From Paracoccaceae bacterium (GTDB taxonomy: Bacteria; Pseudomonadota; Alphaproteobacteria; Rhodobacterales; Rhodobacteraceae), in contig SLQD01000080.1 in the NCBI GenBank assembly GCA_007131685.1, positions 1 through 34,567 on the forward strand: a DNA stretch of 34,567 nucleotides, written 5' to 3'. Both the position numbers and the translations under genes were made by a program. The notes beneath the pieces are model-generated. The model did not search any database and was not told where the DNA came from. It saw only the letters and a list, made by a program, of their open reading frames with translations. Positions 24,069 to 32,729 of this stretch are shown here, piece after piece (position 1 is the stretch's first letter; the number at the start of each line of letters is the position of its first letter).

Positions 24069-26204
24069 ATGAGCGACAGGATCACGCGCGCGGGGCTCGA
24101 TGTGGATGCGGGGCTGGCTCGCTTCATCGAGGAGGAGGCGCTGCCGGGGACCGGTATCGCGGCGCCGGCCTTCTGGGAGGGTTTCGCGGCGCTGCTGCGC
24201 GACGTCACGCCGCGCAACCGCGCGCTGCTCGACCGCCGCGCCGAACTGCAGGGCGAAATCGACGCCTGGCACCGTGCCCGCCGCGGCCAGCCCCATGACG
24301 CCGAGACCTATCGCGCCCTGCTCGAGGAGATCGGCTATCTGCTTCCCGAAGGCGCCGATTTCGAGATCGAGACCGATCGCATCGATCCGGAAATCGCGCC
24401 GCTTGCCGGGCCGCAGCTCGTCGTGCCGATCACCAATGCGCGCTACGCGCTCAACGCCGCCAATGCGCGCTGGGGGTCGCTCTATGATGCGCTCTACGGC
24501 ACCGATGCGCTGGGCGATGCGCCCCCCACGGGGGACTTCGACGCCGCCCGCGGCGCGCGTGTCGTGGCCTGGGCCAGGGACTTCCTCGACCGCTCTGCCC
24601 CGCTCGCGCAGGGGTCACACAGGGAGGCGGCGGGCTACCGCATCGTCGATGGCGCGCTCGTGCCCGCGCTCGCCGATCCGGCGCAGCTCGTGGGCTACAC
24701 CGGCGCACCCGACGCGCCCGAAAGCATCGTGCTGCGGCGCAACGGGCTGCATGTGATGCTGGTGATCGACGCCGAGCACCCGATCGGGCGCGACGATCCC
24801 GCGCATCTGGCCGATATCCGGATCGAGGCCGCGATCTCGGCGATCATGGATTGCGAGGACAGTGTCGCCGCCGTGGATGGCGAGGACAAGACGCTCGCCT
24901 ATCGCAACTGGCTCGGCCTGATGCGCGGCGACCTTGGCGCCGAGATCGAGAAGGGCGGGCGCAGCCATACCCGCCGCCTCGCTGGTGACATCGCGCTCAC
25001 CGGCCCCGACGGCGCGCCGCGGCGCCTCAGGGGCCGCGCGCTCATGCTGGTGCGCAATGTCGGCCACCTGATGACCAGCCCGGCCATCACGATGGACGGC
25101 GCCGAGGTCTTCGAGGGGCTGATGGATGCGGTGATCACCACGCTGATCGCCATGCACGACCTGCGCAAGATCGAGGGGCCGCGCAACTCCGAGGCCGGCT
25201 CCGTCTATGTCGTCAAGCCGAAGATGCACGGGCCCGAGGAGGTCGCCCTAACCGATGCGATCTTCACCCGCGTCGAGGAGCTGCTCGGACTGCCGGCGCA
25301 CACCGTCAAGCTCGGCATCATGGACGAGGAGCGCCGCACCTCCGTCAACCTCAAGGAATGCATCCGCGCCGCGCGCCACCGCGTCGCCTTCATCAATACC
25401 GGCTTTCTCGACCGCACCGGCGACGAGATCCATACCTGCATGGAAGCGGGCCCCGTCCTGCGCAAGGGCGACATGAAATCCACCACCTGGATCCAGGCCT
25501 ACGAGGACCGCAACGTGGATATAGGGCTGGCCTGCGGGCTGATGGGGCGCGCCCAGATCGGCAAGGGAATGTGGGCGATGCCCGACCGCATGGCCGCGAT
25601 GCTCGAGGCCAAGATCGCCCAGCCCAAGGCCGGCGCCAACACCGCCTGGGTGCCCTCGCCAACCGCCGCGGTGCTACACGCAACGCATTATCACGCCGTC
25701 GATGTCGCCGCCGTGCAGCGCGAGCTCAGGGCCGGCGGCACGCGCGCGCGCCGAGACGATCTGCTGGTGCCGCCGCTGGCGCGGGGCGCGAACTGGTCCG
25801 AGGACGAGATCCGCGCCGAGATCGAGAACAACGCCCAGGGCATCCTCGGCTACGTCGTGCGCTGGGTCGATCAGGGAATCGGTTGCTCCAAGGTGCCCGA
25901 TATCGACGATGTCGCGCTGATGGAGGACCGCGCCACCTGCCGAATCAGTTCGCAGATGCTCGCCAACTGGCTGCATCACGGCGTCGTCTCCGAGGACCGG
26001 GTGATGGCCGCGATGCGCAAGATGGCCGAGGTCGTGGACCGGCAGAACGCCGATGATCCCGCCTATGCACCCATGGCGCCGGGCTTCGACGGGCCCGCCT
26101 TCCGGGCCGCCTGCGATCTCGTGTTTCGTGGCCGCGAACAGCCCTCGGGCTACACCGAGCCGGTGCTCCATGCCCGCCGGCGCGAACGCAAGGCGCTCGG
26201 ATGA
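24069..26204 (+). CDS. glcB: Malate synthase G
   Basis: 711-aa malate synthase G (E. coli GlcB is 723 aa). It condenses glyoxylate with acetyl-CoA to malate in the cytosol, using Mg2+. Signatures: [20 protein letters not shown], then [18 protein letters not shown] and [20 protein letters not shown], which carry the active-site Arg/Glu/Asp region, and [21 protein letters not shown] with the catalytic-base aspartate (about residue 620). ATG 24069 follows CGGAGG; the upstream extension in the track is DUF2256 in another frame. No glc operon genes adjoin. It is convergent with the methyltransferase gene, with 6 bp between stops. Confidence 0.97.
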   Translation: MSDRITRAGLDVDAGLARFIEEEALPGTGIAAPAFWEGFAALLRDVTPRNRALLDRRAELQGEIDAWHRARRGQPHDAETYRALLEEIGYLLPEGADFEIETDRIDPEIAPLAGPQLVVPITNARYALNAANARWGSLYDALYGTDALGDAPPTGDFDAARGARVVAWARDFLDRSAPLAQGSHREAAGYRIVDGALVPALADPAQLVGYTGAPDAPESIVLRRNGLHVMLVIDAEHPIGRDDPAHLADIRIEAAISAIMDCEDSVAAVDGEDKTLAYRNWLGLMRGDLGAEIEKGGRSHTRRLAGDIALTGPDGAPRRLRGRALMLVRNVGHLMTSPAITMDGAEVFEGLMDAVITTLIAMHDLRKIEGPRNSEAGSVYVVKPKMHGPEEVALTDAIFTRVEELLGLPAHTVKLGIMDEERRTSVNLKECIRAARHRVAFINTGFLDRTGDEIHTCMEAGPVLRKGDMKSTTWIQAYEDRNVDIGLACGLMGRAQIGKGMWAMPDRMAAMLEAKIAQPKAGANTAWVPSPTAAVLHATHYHAVDVAAVQRELRAGGTRARRDDLLVPPLARGANWSEDEIRAEIENNAQGILGYVVRWVDQGIGCSKVPDIDDVALMEDRATCRISSQMLANWLHHGVVSEDRVMAAMRKMAEVVDRQNADDPAYAPMAPGFDGPAFRAACDLVFRGREQPSGYTEPVLHARRRERKALG

Positions 26205-26210
26205 GCGGGC

Positions 26211-26843
26211 TCAGCCGCGCCGGGTAAAGACGCTGGTCTGGAACTTCTGCACTGCCCCCTTCGGCGTGACATGGTCATGCCGAAGCGAAGTCTGCGCGGC
26301 AAACACGCCCGGCGCGTGGCGCTCGAGCATCGCCGCGAGGGCCTCGGGGCTGTAGCGCTGCACCGGCAGCCCCGAGCATTTCTCCGGCCCGTCATCGGCG
26401 AAGGTCGCGATCACGGCATGCCCGCCCGCAGCCAGCGCCCGCTCCAGCGCCGCGACATAGGCTTCCCGCTGCGCCTGCGCGGTCAGGAAATGCAGCACCG
26501 CCCGATCATGCCAGAGCGCGTAACGCTGCGGTGGCACCCACTCGATGATATCGGCCTCGATCCAGTGCACCTGCGCCGCCGCCTCCCCAAGCCGGGCGCG
26601 ACTGGCCGCCAGCGCCGCGCCCGAAAGATCCAGCACCGAAACCGGCCCGAACCCGCGCGCCAGCAGCGCATCCACCAGCCGCGACGTCCCGCCGCCGACA
26701 TCGATCACCGGCGCGCCCGGCGTGAGCCGTGCCGTGACGAGGTCGAGCGAGGGCTGCGGCACATCCTGATGCCATGTCAGCGCCGCCTCCGGGCGCGCCG
26801 CATAGACCTCGTCCCAGTGCGCGCGTGTCCTGTCGGATGCCAT
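26211..26843 (-). CDS. Class I SAM-dependent methyltransferase
   Basis: 210-aa Rossmann-type methyltransferase. Motif I is VIDVGGGTSRLVDALL (about residues 45-60), with the acidic end of strand 2 in VSVLDLSGAAL. The motif II/III region is EADIIEWVPPQRYALWHDRAVLHFL, and a post-I strand GGHAVIATF follows. The N-terminus HWDEVYAARPE-ALTWHQ is typical of the thiopurine/tellurite-like small methyltransferases (type 12). GAGG lies before the ATG at 26843. It is transcribed from a region with an 18-bp perfect inverted repeat. The substrate is unknown; related proteins methylate small molecules rather than macromolecules. Confidence 0.85.
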   Translation of the reverse strand: MASDRTRAHWDEVYAARPEAALTWHQDVPQPSLDLVTARLTPGAPVIDVGGGTSRLVDALLARGFGPVSVLDLSGAALAASRARLGEAAAQVHWIEADIIEWVPPQRYALWHDRAVLHFLTAQAQREAYVAALERALAAGGHAVIATFADDGPEKCSGLPVQRYSPEALAAMLERHAPGVFAAQTSLRHDHVTPKGAVQKFQTSVFTRRG

Positions 26844-26867
26844 CCCGTTTTCCGCCTCAAGCCATAT

Positions 26868-26885
26868 TCAGGTTCCTGAACCTGA
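26868..26885. promoter_or_regulatory. Perfect 18-bp palindrome TCAGGTTC-CT-GAACCTGA, probable operator
   Basis: TCAGGTTC and its complement GAACCTGA flank CT, 25 bp upstream of the methyltransferase ATG and about 100 bp upstream of the amidotransferase gene. Its size and position suggest a dimeric regulator site controlling the methyltransferase. No regulator gene adjoins it. Confidence 0.55.
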
Positions 26886-26926
26886 TCTGGGCGCGCGGCG
26901 GTCGCTGCGCAAGGCCGGCCCGGCCC

Positions 26927-26955
26927 TCGACCGGGGCGCGCAAACGCCCTATCTT
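26927..26955 (+). promoter_or_regulatory. Predicted promoter of the glutamine amidotransferase gene
   Basis: TCGACC (26927-26932), 17 bp, TATCTT (26950-26955). The leader would be about 22 nt and contain GAGGAAGG before ATG 26984. Confidence 0.4.
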
Positions 26956-26983
26956 GCCGGGGCAAATCGAGGAAGGCGCATAC

Positions 26984-27757
26984 ATGACCCGCCCCGTCGT
27001 CGGCATCATCGGCAACAGCCATCTCATCAACGATCAGTACCCGGCCCATGCCGGCGGCACCATGAACAGCGAGGCCGTCGCCCATGTCGCGGGCTGTCTG
27101 CCGCTCCTGATCCCGTCGGATCCGGACCTCGTCCGGGTGCCGGAACTGCTCGAGGTCTGCGCGGGATTCGTGCTCACCGGCGGGCGGCCCAATGTCCATC
27201 CGGAGGAATACGGCGAGCACTGGACCGAGGCGCACGGCGCGGCGGACCGGGCGCGCGACGCCGTCGCGCTGCCGCTGGTGCGCGCCTGCGTGGAGCGTGG
27301 TCAGCCCGTGATGGGGCTGTGCCGTGGTTTCCAGGAGGTCAATGTCGCGCTGGGCGGCACGCTCTATGCGGAGGTGCGCGATCTGCCCGGGCGCATGAAT
27401 CATCGCATGCCCCCCGATGGCACGCTCGACGAGAAGTTCGCGCTGCGCCATCGCGTCTCCTTTTCGCGCGGGGGCCCGTTTCACCGCCTGATGGGCGCCG
27501 AGGAGGTGATGACCAATACCCTGCACGGCCAGGCGATCAATCGCGCCGGCGCGACCGTGGTGATCGATGGCCGGGCCGATGACGGAACACCCGAGGCGCT
27601 CTACGTGCGCGATGCGCCGGGCTTCACCATGTCGGTGCAGTGGCACCCGGAATACAACGCGGCGAACGATCCCGTCTCGCGCCCGCTCTTCGAGGCCTTC
27701 GGCGCGGCGGTGCGCGACTGGGCGCAGGGCGGCGCGGCGCGGCGGATGACGGCCTGA
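26984..27757 (+). CDS. Class I glutamine amidotransferase, gamma-glutamyl-GABA hydrolase (PuuD-like) family
   Basis: 257-aa peptidase C26-type amidotransferase. The nucleophile elbow MGLCRGFQEVN places Cys at about residue 112, and the His-Glu pair is in VQWHPEYN (about 220). The N-terminus VVGIIGNSHLIND and the oxyanion segment FVLTGGRPNVHPEEYG match the PuuD family, which hydrolyses gamma-glutamyl amides. GAGGAAGG precedes ATG 26984, whereas the track starts inside the divergent region. The cytochrome c gene begins 4 bp after its stop. There are no other putrescine-pathway genes nearby, so the true substrate is uncertain. Confidence 0.88.
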   Translation: MTRPVVGIIGNSHLINDQYPAHAGGTMNSEAVAHVAGCLPLLIPSDPDLVRVPELLEVCAGFVLTGGRPNVHPEEYGEHWTEAHGAADRARDAVALPLVRACVERGQPVMGLCRGFQEVNVALGGTLYAEVRDLPGRMNHRMPPDGTLDEKFALRHRVSFSRGGPFHRLMGAEEVMTNTLHGQAINRAGATVVIDGRADDGTPEALYVRDAPGFTMSVQWHPEYNAANDPVSRPLFEAFGAAVRDWAQGGAARRMTA

Positions 27758-27761
27758 ACCG

Positions 27762-28172
27762 GTGCGGCGCGCCATTGCCATTGCCATCGTCATCGTGGCG
27801 GCGGGGGTGATCCTCGCGGGGGGCTGGGCGTGGCTCGGGCGCGATACCGGCGGTGCGCCGATCGTCGCGGTGACGGTGCCGGAGCTGTCGGCGCACGAGG
27901 CGGCGGGCGCGGCGCTCTACGAGACGCATTGTGCCGCATGCCACGGCCCCGACGCCGCCGGGCGCGCCGGGACCGCGCCGTCGCTCGTGCACGAGATCTA
28001 CGAACCCGGCCATCACCCGGACGCAGCCTTCGTCGCCGCCGTCGAGCTCGGCGTGCATGCCCATCACTGGGATTATGGCGACATGCCCGCCGTGCAGGGG
28101 CTCGATCGCGACGCGATCGCCGCCATCACCGCCTATGTGCGCGCGCTGCAGCGCGCCAACGACATTCACTGA
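27762..28172 (+). CDS. Membrane-anchored or periplasmic c-type cytochrome
   Basis: 136-aa protein with an N-terminal hydrophobic segment (IAIAIVIVAAGVILAGGWAW) and one haem-attachment motif CAACH (about residues 57-61). The likely axial methionine is in YGDMPAVQG (about 107). The fold and length fit a class I monohaem cytochrome c, exported by Sec and possibly retained by its uncleaved N-terminal helix. The GTG start lies 4 bp after the amidotransferase stop, so translation is probably coupled, although the two functions are unrelated at first sight. A His-rich stretch (HAHHWDYG) precedes the methionine. The redox partner is unknown. Confidence 0.85.
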   Translation: MRRAIAIAIVIVAAGVILAGGWAWLGRDTGGAPIVAVTVPELSAHEAAGAALYETHCAACHGPDAAGRAGTAPSLVHEIYEPGHHPDAAFVAAVELGVHAHHWDYGDMPAVQGLDRDAIAAITAYVRALQRANDIH

Positions 28173-28297
28173 CGCCGCGCGCGCGGCGCGGGCGGTTATT
28201 CGCGCGCAGTATCGGTCATTCGCGCATCACGGCTTGTGCGGCGCCGGCCGGCGCGCCATGCCGGCCGACAGCGTGGCTTGCGAAAGGACCCCGGCGA

Positions 28298-29533
28298 ATG
28301 AGCACCCTCCACGCATCACCGACCGACAGCGCCGGGCGCCTCGCGGCGCTCGACATCCTGCGCGGCTTCGCGCTGTTCGGGATCCTCGTGATGAACATCC
28401 AGGCCTTCGCGATGATCGCGGACGCCTACACGCATCCGGTCGTCACCGGCCCGCTCGAGGGGGCGGAGTTCGCCGTCTGGCTCGGGGCGGAGCTGTTCTT
28501 CAACAACAAGTTCATCGCGATCTTCACGCTTCTGTTCGGCGCCGGGATCGTCCTGATGACCGGGCGCGCGGCCGAGGGCGGCGATGACGGGAGGCGCCTG
28601 CATCGCCGGCGCATGGCGGGGCTCGCGGTGATCGGGCTGGCGCATGGGTACCTCCTGTGGTTCGGCGACATCCTGTTCGTGTATGCCGTCTGCGGGCTGA
28701 TCGCGGTGCTGGCGCGGGACTGGCCGGTGCGCCGCCTGATGCGCTGGGCGCTGGGTCTGTTCGCACTGCCGATGCTGACCGGCGCGCTCATAACGCTGGC
28801 GATGCTGCAGCTTTCCGCGGAGGATCTCGAGGCCCTGCGCGCCGAGGTCTGGGCGCCGCCGGCCGATGCCATCGCCGCCGAGATCGCCGCCTATCGTGGC
28901 TCCTGGATCGAGCAGATGGCCGCGCGTGTGCCCGAATCCTTCGGCATGCACAGCTTCGTGCTGCCCACCGAGGGGATCTGGGGCACGCTGGGGCTGATGC
29001 TCGCCGGCATGGCGGCGTTTCGCTCCGGGCTCATCACCGGGGCCTGGTCGGACGCCGCCTATGTGCGCCTCGCGCTGGGGGGGTTCGCGGTCGGGCTGGT
29101 GCTGGCCGGGACGGGGGCGTGGCTGAATTTCCGCATGGGCTGGCAGATGGAGTATTCGCTCTATTTCGGGCGCATGCTCAATCACTGGGCCGGGCCGGTG
29201 ATGGGGGCGGGCTGGATCGGGCTGATGATGCTCGCGGCGCGGCGGCTGCCGGCGTTGGCGACGGCGATCTTCGCGCCGGTGGGGCGCACGGCGCTGTCGA
29301 ATTACCTGCTGCAATCGCTGATCTGCACCTGGGTGTTCTACGGGCACGGGCTGGGGCTGTTCGCCGCGCTCGACCGGGTGGAGCAGCTCTGGGTCGTGCT
29401 CGGCGTGTGGCTGGTGATGCCGGTGTGGTCGCGGCTGTGGCTGACGCGGTTTCGCTTCGGCCCGGCGGAGTGGCTCTGGCGCTCGATGAGCTATGGCCGG
29501 ATGCAGCCGCTGCGCAAGCCCGCGGCATCGTGA
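28298..29533 (+). CDS. DUF418-domain polytopic membrane protein
   Basis: 411-aa inner-membrane protein with about eight to ten helices. The N-terminal LAALDILRGFALFGILVMNIQAF and FFNNKFIAIFTLLFGAG match the DUF418/YeiB-type family. The C-terminal DUF418 region includes YSLYFGRMLNHWAGPVMGAGW, TALSNYLLQSLICTW, and the closing FGPAEWLWRSMSYGR, which is diagnostic. ATG 28298 follows GAAAGGA; the longer track start is inside the cytochrome gene in another frame. Family function is not established; members are suspected acyl-transfer or transport proteins. A 125-bp gap before it holds a 16-bp GC palindrome with no loop. Confidence 0.88.
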   Translation: MSTLHASPTDSAGRLAALDILRGFALFGILVMNIQAFAMIADAYTHPVVTGPLEGAEFAVWLGAELFFNNKFIAIFTLLFGAGIVLMTGRAAEGGDDGRRLHRRRMAGLAVIGLAHGYLLWFGDILFVYAVCGLIAVLARDWPVRRLMRWALGLFALPMLTGALITLAMLQLSAEDLEALRAEVWAPPADAIAAEIAAYRGSWIEQMAARVPESFGMHSFVLPTEGIWGTLGLMLAGMAAFRSGLITGAWSDAAYVRLALGGFAVGLVLAGTGAWLNFRMGWQMEYSLYFGRMLNHWAGPVMGAGWIGLMMLAARRLPALATAIFAPVGRTALSNYLLQSLICTWVFYGHGLGLFAALDRVEQLWVVLGVWLVMPVWSRLWLTRFRFGPAEWLWRSMSYGRMQPLRKPAAS

Positions 29534-29556
29534 CATCGCAAGCGAGGGAGGCGATC

Positions 29557-29913
29557 ATGCAAGATGACGGTATCGACACGCAAACCGGGGACCGGGCGCG
29601 GCGCAAGCGCTTCGGCCAGCAGCTTTCGCTCATCGCGGGCGGGGCGGCGCTGGTGTGGCTGGGGCTGGCGCTCGGTCTCGGGCTCGGGCTGGGGGCGGGG
29701 CTGGTGGGCGCCGGTCTCGTGCTCGGGGTCGAGCAGGGCGCGCGGCGGCATTACGGATTGCGCCTCGATGCGGGCTGGCTCGTGGTGTCGGCGATCGCGG
29801 TGCTCGCGGGCGGGTTGATGATGGCGGAGGTGTCCGTGCCGGTGGGCGCGCTGATCCTCGTGGGGCTGGGGCTTGCCGTGGCGGCATCGGCGCTGTCGCG
29901 CCGCGGCGGCTGA
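29557..29913 (+). CDS. Small Gly/Leu-rich membrane protein of unknown function
   Basis: 118-aa protein with a charged N-terminus (residues 1-18) and three likely membrane helices: LSLIAGGAALVWLGLALGLG (about 20-50, with a glycine-zipper repeat), LVVSAIAVLAGGLMMAEV (about 70-87) and ALILVGLGLAVAASALS (about 93-111). A strong GAGGGAGG ribosome-binding site precedes ATG 29557, 23 bp after the DUF418 stop. It may work with the DUF418 protein. I do not recognise a family. Confidence 0.65.
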   Translation: MQDDGIDTQTGDRARRKRFGQQLSLIAGGAALVWLGLALGLGLGLGAGLVGAGLVLGVEQGARRHYGLRLDAGWLVVSAIAVLAGGLMMAEVSVPVGALILVGLGLAVAASALSRRGG

Positions 29914-29920
29914 TCGGGCC

Positions 29921-29948
29921 TTGCGCGCGGCCGCGGCCGGGGTATCCT
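29921..29948 (+). promoter_or_regulatory. Predicted promoter of the flavodoxin gene
   Basis: TTGCGC (29921-29926), 16 bp, TATCCT (29943-29948). The leader would be about 20 nt. The -10 form resembles TACCCT at parE. Confidence 0.4.
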
Positions 29949-29974
29949 CTCCCCGAAGTTGCCGGGGCCGCGCC

Positions 29975-30502
29975 ATGCGAGTGCTCATCGTCTACGCCAC
30001 CACCGAGGGCCAGACCCGCAGAATCGCGCGCTTTGCCGCCGATCATCTCGGCGCGGCGAGGCATTCCGTCGAGCTTCTGCATGCCGCCGACGGCGACGAT
30101 CTCGACCCGGCGCGCTTCGACACCGCGATCCTCGCGGGATCGGTTCATGCCGGCGTCTACCAGGAAGAACTGACGGGCTTCGCGCGCGACCATGCCGCGG
30201 CGCTCGGGGCGATGCGCACGCTCTTTCTTTCGGTGTCGCTCTCGGCGGCGGGCACGCATCCGGAGGACTGGCGCGGGCTCGATGCGGCGGTCGAGCGGTT
30301 CTGCAACGAGACGGGCTGGACGCCGGGGCGCATCGCCCATGTCGCCGGCGCGCTGCGATTCTCGGAATACAGCTTCTTTCGCTACTGGGCGATGCGCTGG
30401 ATCGCGCAGCACCGCGACGAGAGCGTGCAGGGCGGCTCGGATGTCGAATACACCGACTGGGACGCGCTGCGCGCCCTGCTTGATGAATGGGCCGCAGGCT
30501 GA
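29975..30502 (+). CDS. HemG-like flavodoxin-domain protein
   Basis: 175-aa flavodoxin-fold protein. The FMN phosphate loop is YATTEGQTRRIA (about residues 7-18). The later pattern AGSVHAGVYQEELTGF, IAHVAGALRFSEY and VEYTDWDALRALL parallels E. coli HemG, the FMN-dependent protoporphyrinogen oxidase of about 181 aa. The region FFRYWAMRWIA corresponds to the HemG insertion that distinguishes it from ordinary flavodoxin. HemG-type enzymes are typical of gammaproteobacteria, while many alphaproteobacteria use HemJ, so a different electron-transfer role is possible. ATG 29975 matches the fold's first strand. It is followed by a separate promoter and the FadB-like gene. Confidence 0.75.
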   Translation: MRVLIVYATTEGQTRRIARFAADHLGAARHSVELLHAADGDDLDPARFDTAILAGSVHAGVYQEELTGFARDHAAALGAMRTLFLSVSLSAAGTHPEDWRGLDAAVERFCNETGWTPGRIAHVAGALRFSEYSFFRYWAMRWIAQHRDESVQGGSDVEYTDWDALRALLDEWAAG

Positions 30503-30512
30503 GCGCATCCGA

Positions 30513-30540
30513 TTGCCCCGCCCGCGCGATCTGGTATGGC
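30513..30540 (+). promoter_or_regulatory. Predicted promoter of the FadB-like gene
   Basis: TTGCCC (30513-30518), 16 bp, TATGGC (30535-30540), followed by GGGAGGGA before ATG 30569. Confidence 0.35.
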
Positions 30541-30568
30541 GTTGCCCGAGGCAGCATCGGGAGGGACC

Positions 30569-32656
30569 ATGGCCGGCTCCGTGGCTTATGAACGCAAGGG
30601 ACGCATCGCGCTCATCCGAGTGATGAATCCGCCCGTCAATGCGCTCTCGCAGGCGGTGCGCGCCGGGCTCGATGACGCCATGGAACAATTCGCCGAGGAT
30701 GACGACGCCGCGGCGGCGGTGATCCTCGGTGACGGGCGCAGCTTCATCGCGGGCGCGGATCTGTCCGAATTCGGCAAGCCGCCGCAGCGGCCCTATCTGC
30801 CCGACGTCATCAACCGCATCGAGGCCGCCGACAAGCCGGTGATCGCGGTGATCCATGGCACGGCGCTCGGCGGCGGGCTCGAGGTGGCGCTCGGGGCGCA
30901 TTACCGTGTCGCGCTGGAGGGGGCGTCGGTCGGGCTGCCGGAGGTCACGCTCGGCGTGGTGCCCGGTGCGGGCGGCACGCAGCGCCTGCCGCGGCTGACG
31001 GGGCTCGAGCCGGCGCTCGACATCGTCACCTCGGCGCGTCGGGTGCCCGCCGCCGAGGCCGCCGAGCTCGGCATCGTCGATGCGCTGCGCCCCGCAAGCG
31101 ACCCGGCCGAGGCCGGCGTCGCCTTTGCCGAGGAACTGCTCGCGGCGGGGCAGGGGGTGCGCCGGGTGCGCGAGCTGCCCGCCCCCGGGATCGACGCGGC
31201 GATGCTCGATGCGTGGCGCGACAAGGTCGCCGCGCGCGCCGGGGGCCAGATCGCCCCGGTCACCGCCATCGACGCAGTCGCCGCCTGCGCGCTGCCCTTC
31301 ACGGACGGGCTCGCCGAGGAGCGCCGCCTTTTCGAGCATCTGCGCGAAAGCCCGCAGCGCGACGCGCTCGTGCATGCCTTCTTCGCCGAGCGCAAGGTCG
31401 CCCGGCTGCCCGAGCTCGAGGATGTCGCGGCGCGCGCGCTCGGCCATGTCGGGGTGATCGGGGGCGGCACGATGGGGGCGGGTATCGCCGTGGCGGCGCT
31501 GCTCGCGGGGCTCGAGGTCACGCTGATCGAGCGCGACGGCGAAGCCGCCGAGGCCGCCGCCGCCAGCATCGGCAGGACCCTCGAGGGCAGCGTGCAGCGC
31601 GGCAAGCTCTCCGCAGGCGCGCGCGACGAGATCCTGACCGAGCGCTTGCGCGCGCTCAGCGACTACGACGCGCTCGCCCGCGCCGATCTCGTCATCGAGG
31701 CGGTGTTCGAAAGCATGGAGGTCAAGCAGGAAGTCTTCGCCCGGCTCGATACGGTGTGCCGCCCCGGCGCGGTGCTGGCCACCAACACCTCCTATCTCGA
31801 TGTCGGCGCCATCGCCGCGACCACCTCGCGCCCCGCCGACGTGATCGGGCTGCACTTCTTTTCGCCCGCGCATGTGATGAAGCTGGTCGAGGTGGTGGTG
31901 CCCGAGGGGGCGGACCCGCAGGCCGTTGCCACGGGCTTCGCGCTCGCCGCGAAGATGCGCAAGATCGCCGTGCGCAGCGGCGTGTGCGACGGCTTCATCG
32001 GCAACCGCATTCTCTCGGCCTATCGCGCCGCGGCCGATCACATGGTGCTCGACGGGGCCTCGCCGTTCGAGATCGACCGCGCCGTGGTCAATTTCGGCTT
32101 CCCGATGGGGCCCTATGCGATGAGCGATCTCGCCGGGCTCGACATCGGCTACATGACCCGCCAGCGCAAGGCCGCCACCCGCGATGCGCGCGAGCGCGTG
32201 CCCGTCCATGCCGACCGGCTCTACGAGCTCGGCCGGCTCGGGCGCAAGACCGGGCGCGGCTACTACATCTATGACGACGAAACGCCCAAGGGCCGCCCCG
32301 ATCCCGAGCTCGACACCCTGCTTGCCGATATCCGCGCCGAGCTGGGCATCACGCCGCGCAGCTTTCCGGGTGACGAGATCCGCAAGCGCTATATCGGCGC
32401 CATGGTCAACGAAGCGGCGCGGGTCGTGGGCGAGGGGGTCGCGCGGCGTCCGCTCGACGTGGATGTGGTGCTGCTGCACGGCTACGGCTTCCCGCGCTGG
32501 CGCGGCGGGCCGATGAAGCACGCCGACCAGATCGGCCTCTATCACATCCTTGCCGATATCCGCGCGCTCGCGCAGGAGGATGATTTCTTCTGGGAGCCGG
32601 CGCCGCTGCTGGCCGATCTGGTCGCCAGGGGCGCGGATTTCGACAGCCTCAACTGA
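30569..32656 (+). CDS. FadB-type fusion: enoyl-CoA hydratase / 3-hydroxyacyl-CoA dehydrogenase
   Basis: 695-aa bifunctional beta-oxidation enzyme. The N-terminal crotonase domain (about residues 1-190) has the oxyanion segment FIAGADLSEFG, and catalytic glutamates in GGGLEVALG (about 101) and LPEVTLGVVPGAGG (about 122). After a linker, the NAD-binding HAD domain begins GVIGGGTMGAGIAVAALLAG (about 294), with the catalytic His in GLHFFSPAHVMKLVE. The C-terminal HAD region includes FGFPMGPYAMSDLAGLD and a second tail repeat (VNEAARVVGEGVARRPLDVD). Length fits FadB/FadJ/MFP types. ATG 30569 follows GGGAGGGA. It acts in the cytosol on 2-enoyl-CoAs. The thiolase is not adjacent. Confidence 0.93.
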   Translation: MAGSVAYERKGRIALIRVMNPPVNALSQAVRAGLDDAMEQFAEDDDAAAAVILGDGRSFIAGADLSEFGKPPQRPYLPDVINRIEAADKPVIAVIHGTALGGGLEVALGAHYRVALEGASVGLPEVTLGVVPGAGGTQRLPRLTGLEPALDIVTSARRVPAAEAAELGIVDALRPASDPAEAGVAFAEELLAAGQGVRRVRELPAPGIDAAMLDAWRDKVAARAGGQIAPVTAIDAVAACALPFTDGLAEERRLFEHLRESPQRDALVHAFFAERKVARLPELEDVAARALGHVGVIGGGTMGAGIAVAALLAGLEVTLIERDGEAAEAAAASIGRTLEGSVQRGKLSAGARDEILTERLRALSDYDALARADLVIEAVFESMEVKQEVFARLDTVCRPGAVLATNTSYLDVGAIAATTSRPADVIGLHFFSPAHVMKLVEVVVPEGADPQAVATGFALAAKMRKIAVRSGVCDGFIGNRILSAYRAAADHMVLDGASPFEIDRAVVNFGFPMGPYAMSDLAGLDIGYMTRQRKAATRDARERVPVHADRLYELGRLGRKTGRGYYIYDDETPKGRPDPELDTLLADIRAELGITPRSFPGDEIRKRYIGAMVNEAARVVGEGVARRPLDVDVVLLHGYGFPRWRGGPMKHADQIGLYHILADIRALAQEDDFFWEPAPLLADLVARGADFDSLN

Positions 32657-32658
32657 GG

Positions 32659-32699
32659 GGGTAGCGCGGCCTTGCCCCGGCACGGCCGCGTCCCTACCC
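32659..32699. terminator. Long hairpin between the fadB-like gene and parE
   Basis: GGGTAG-CGCGGCC pairs with GGCCGCG-(TCC)-CTACCC, a 13-bp stem with one 3-nt bulge; the loop TTGCCCCGGCAC can itself pair (TGCC/GGCA). It starts 3 nt after the fadB-like stop and overlaps the predicted parE promoter. There is no T-run. Confidence 0.5.
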
Positions 32700-32700
32700 T
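32672..32700 (+). promoter_or_regulatory. Predicted promoter of parE
   Basis: TTGCCC (32672-32677), 17 bp, TACCCT (32695-32700). It lies within the hairpin described above, about 30 bp before the ATG. Confidence 0.4.
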
Positions 32701-32729
32701 GCGGGCGCAAACAACAAGCGAGCAGCGCC

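Noticed and set aside
28173-28188. 16-bp palindrome CGCCGCGCGCGCGGCG before the DUF418 gene
   Set aside because: It is a plain alternating GC run with no loop for a hairpin; it is expected by chance in such base composition.
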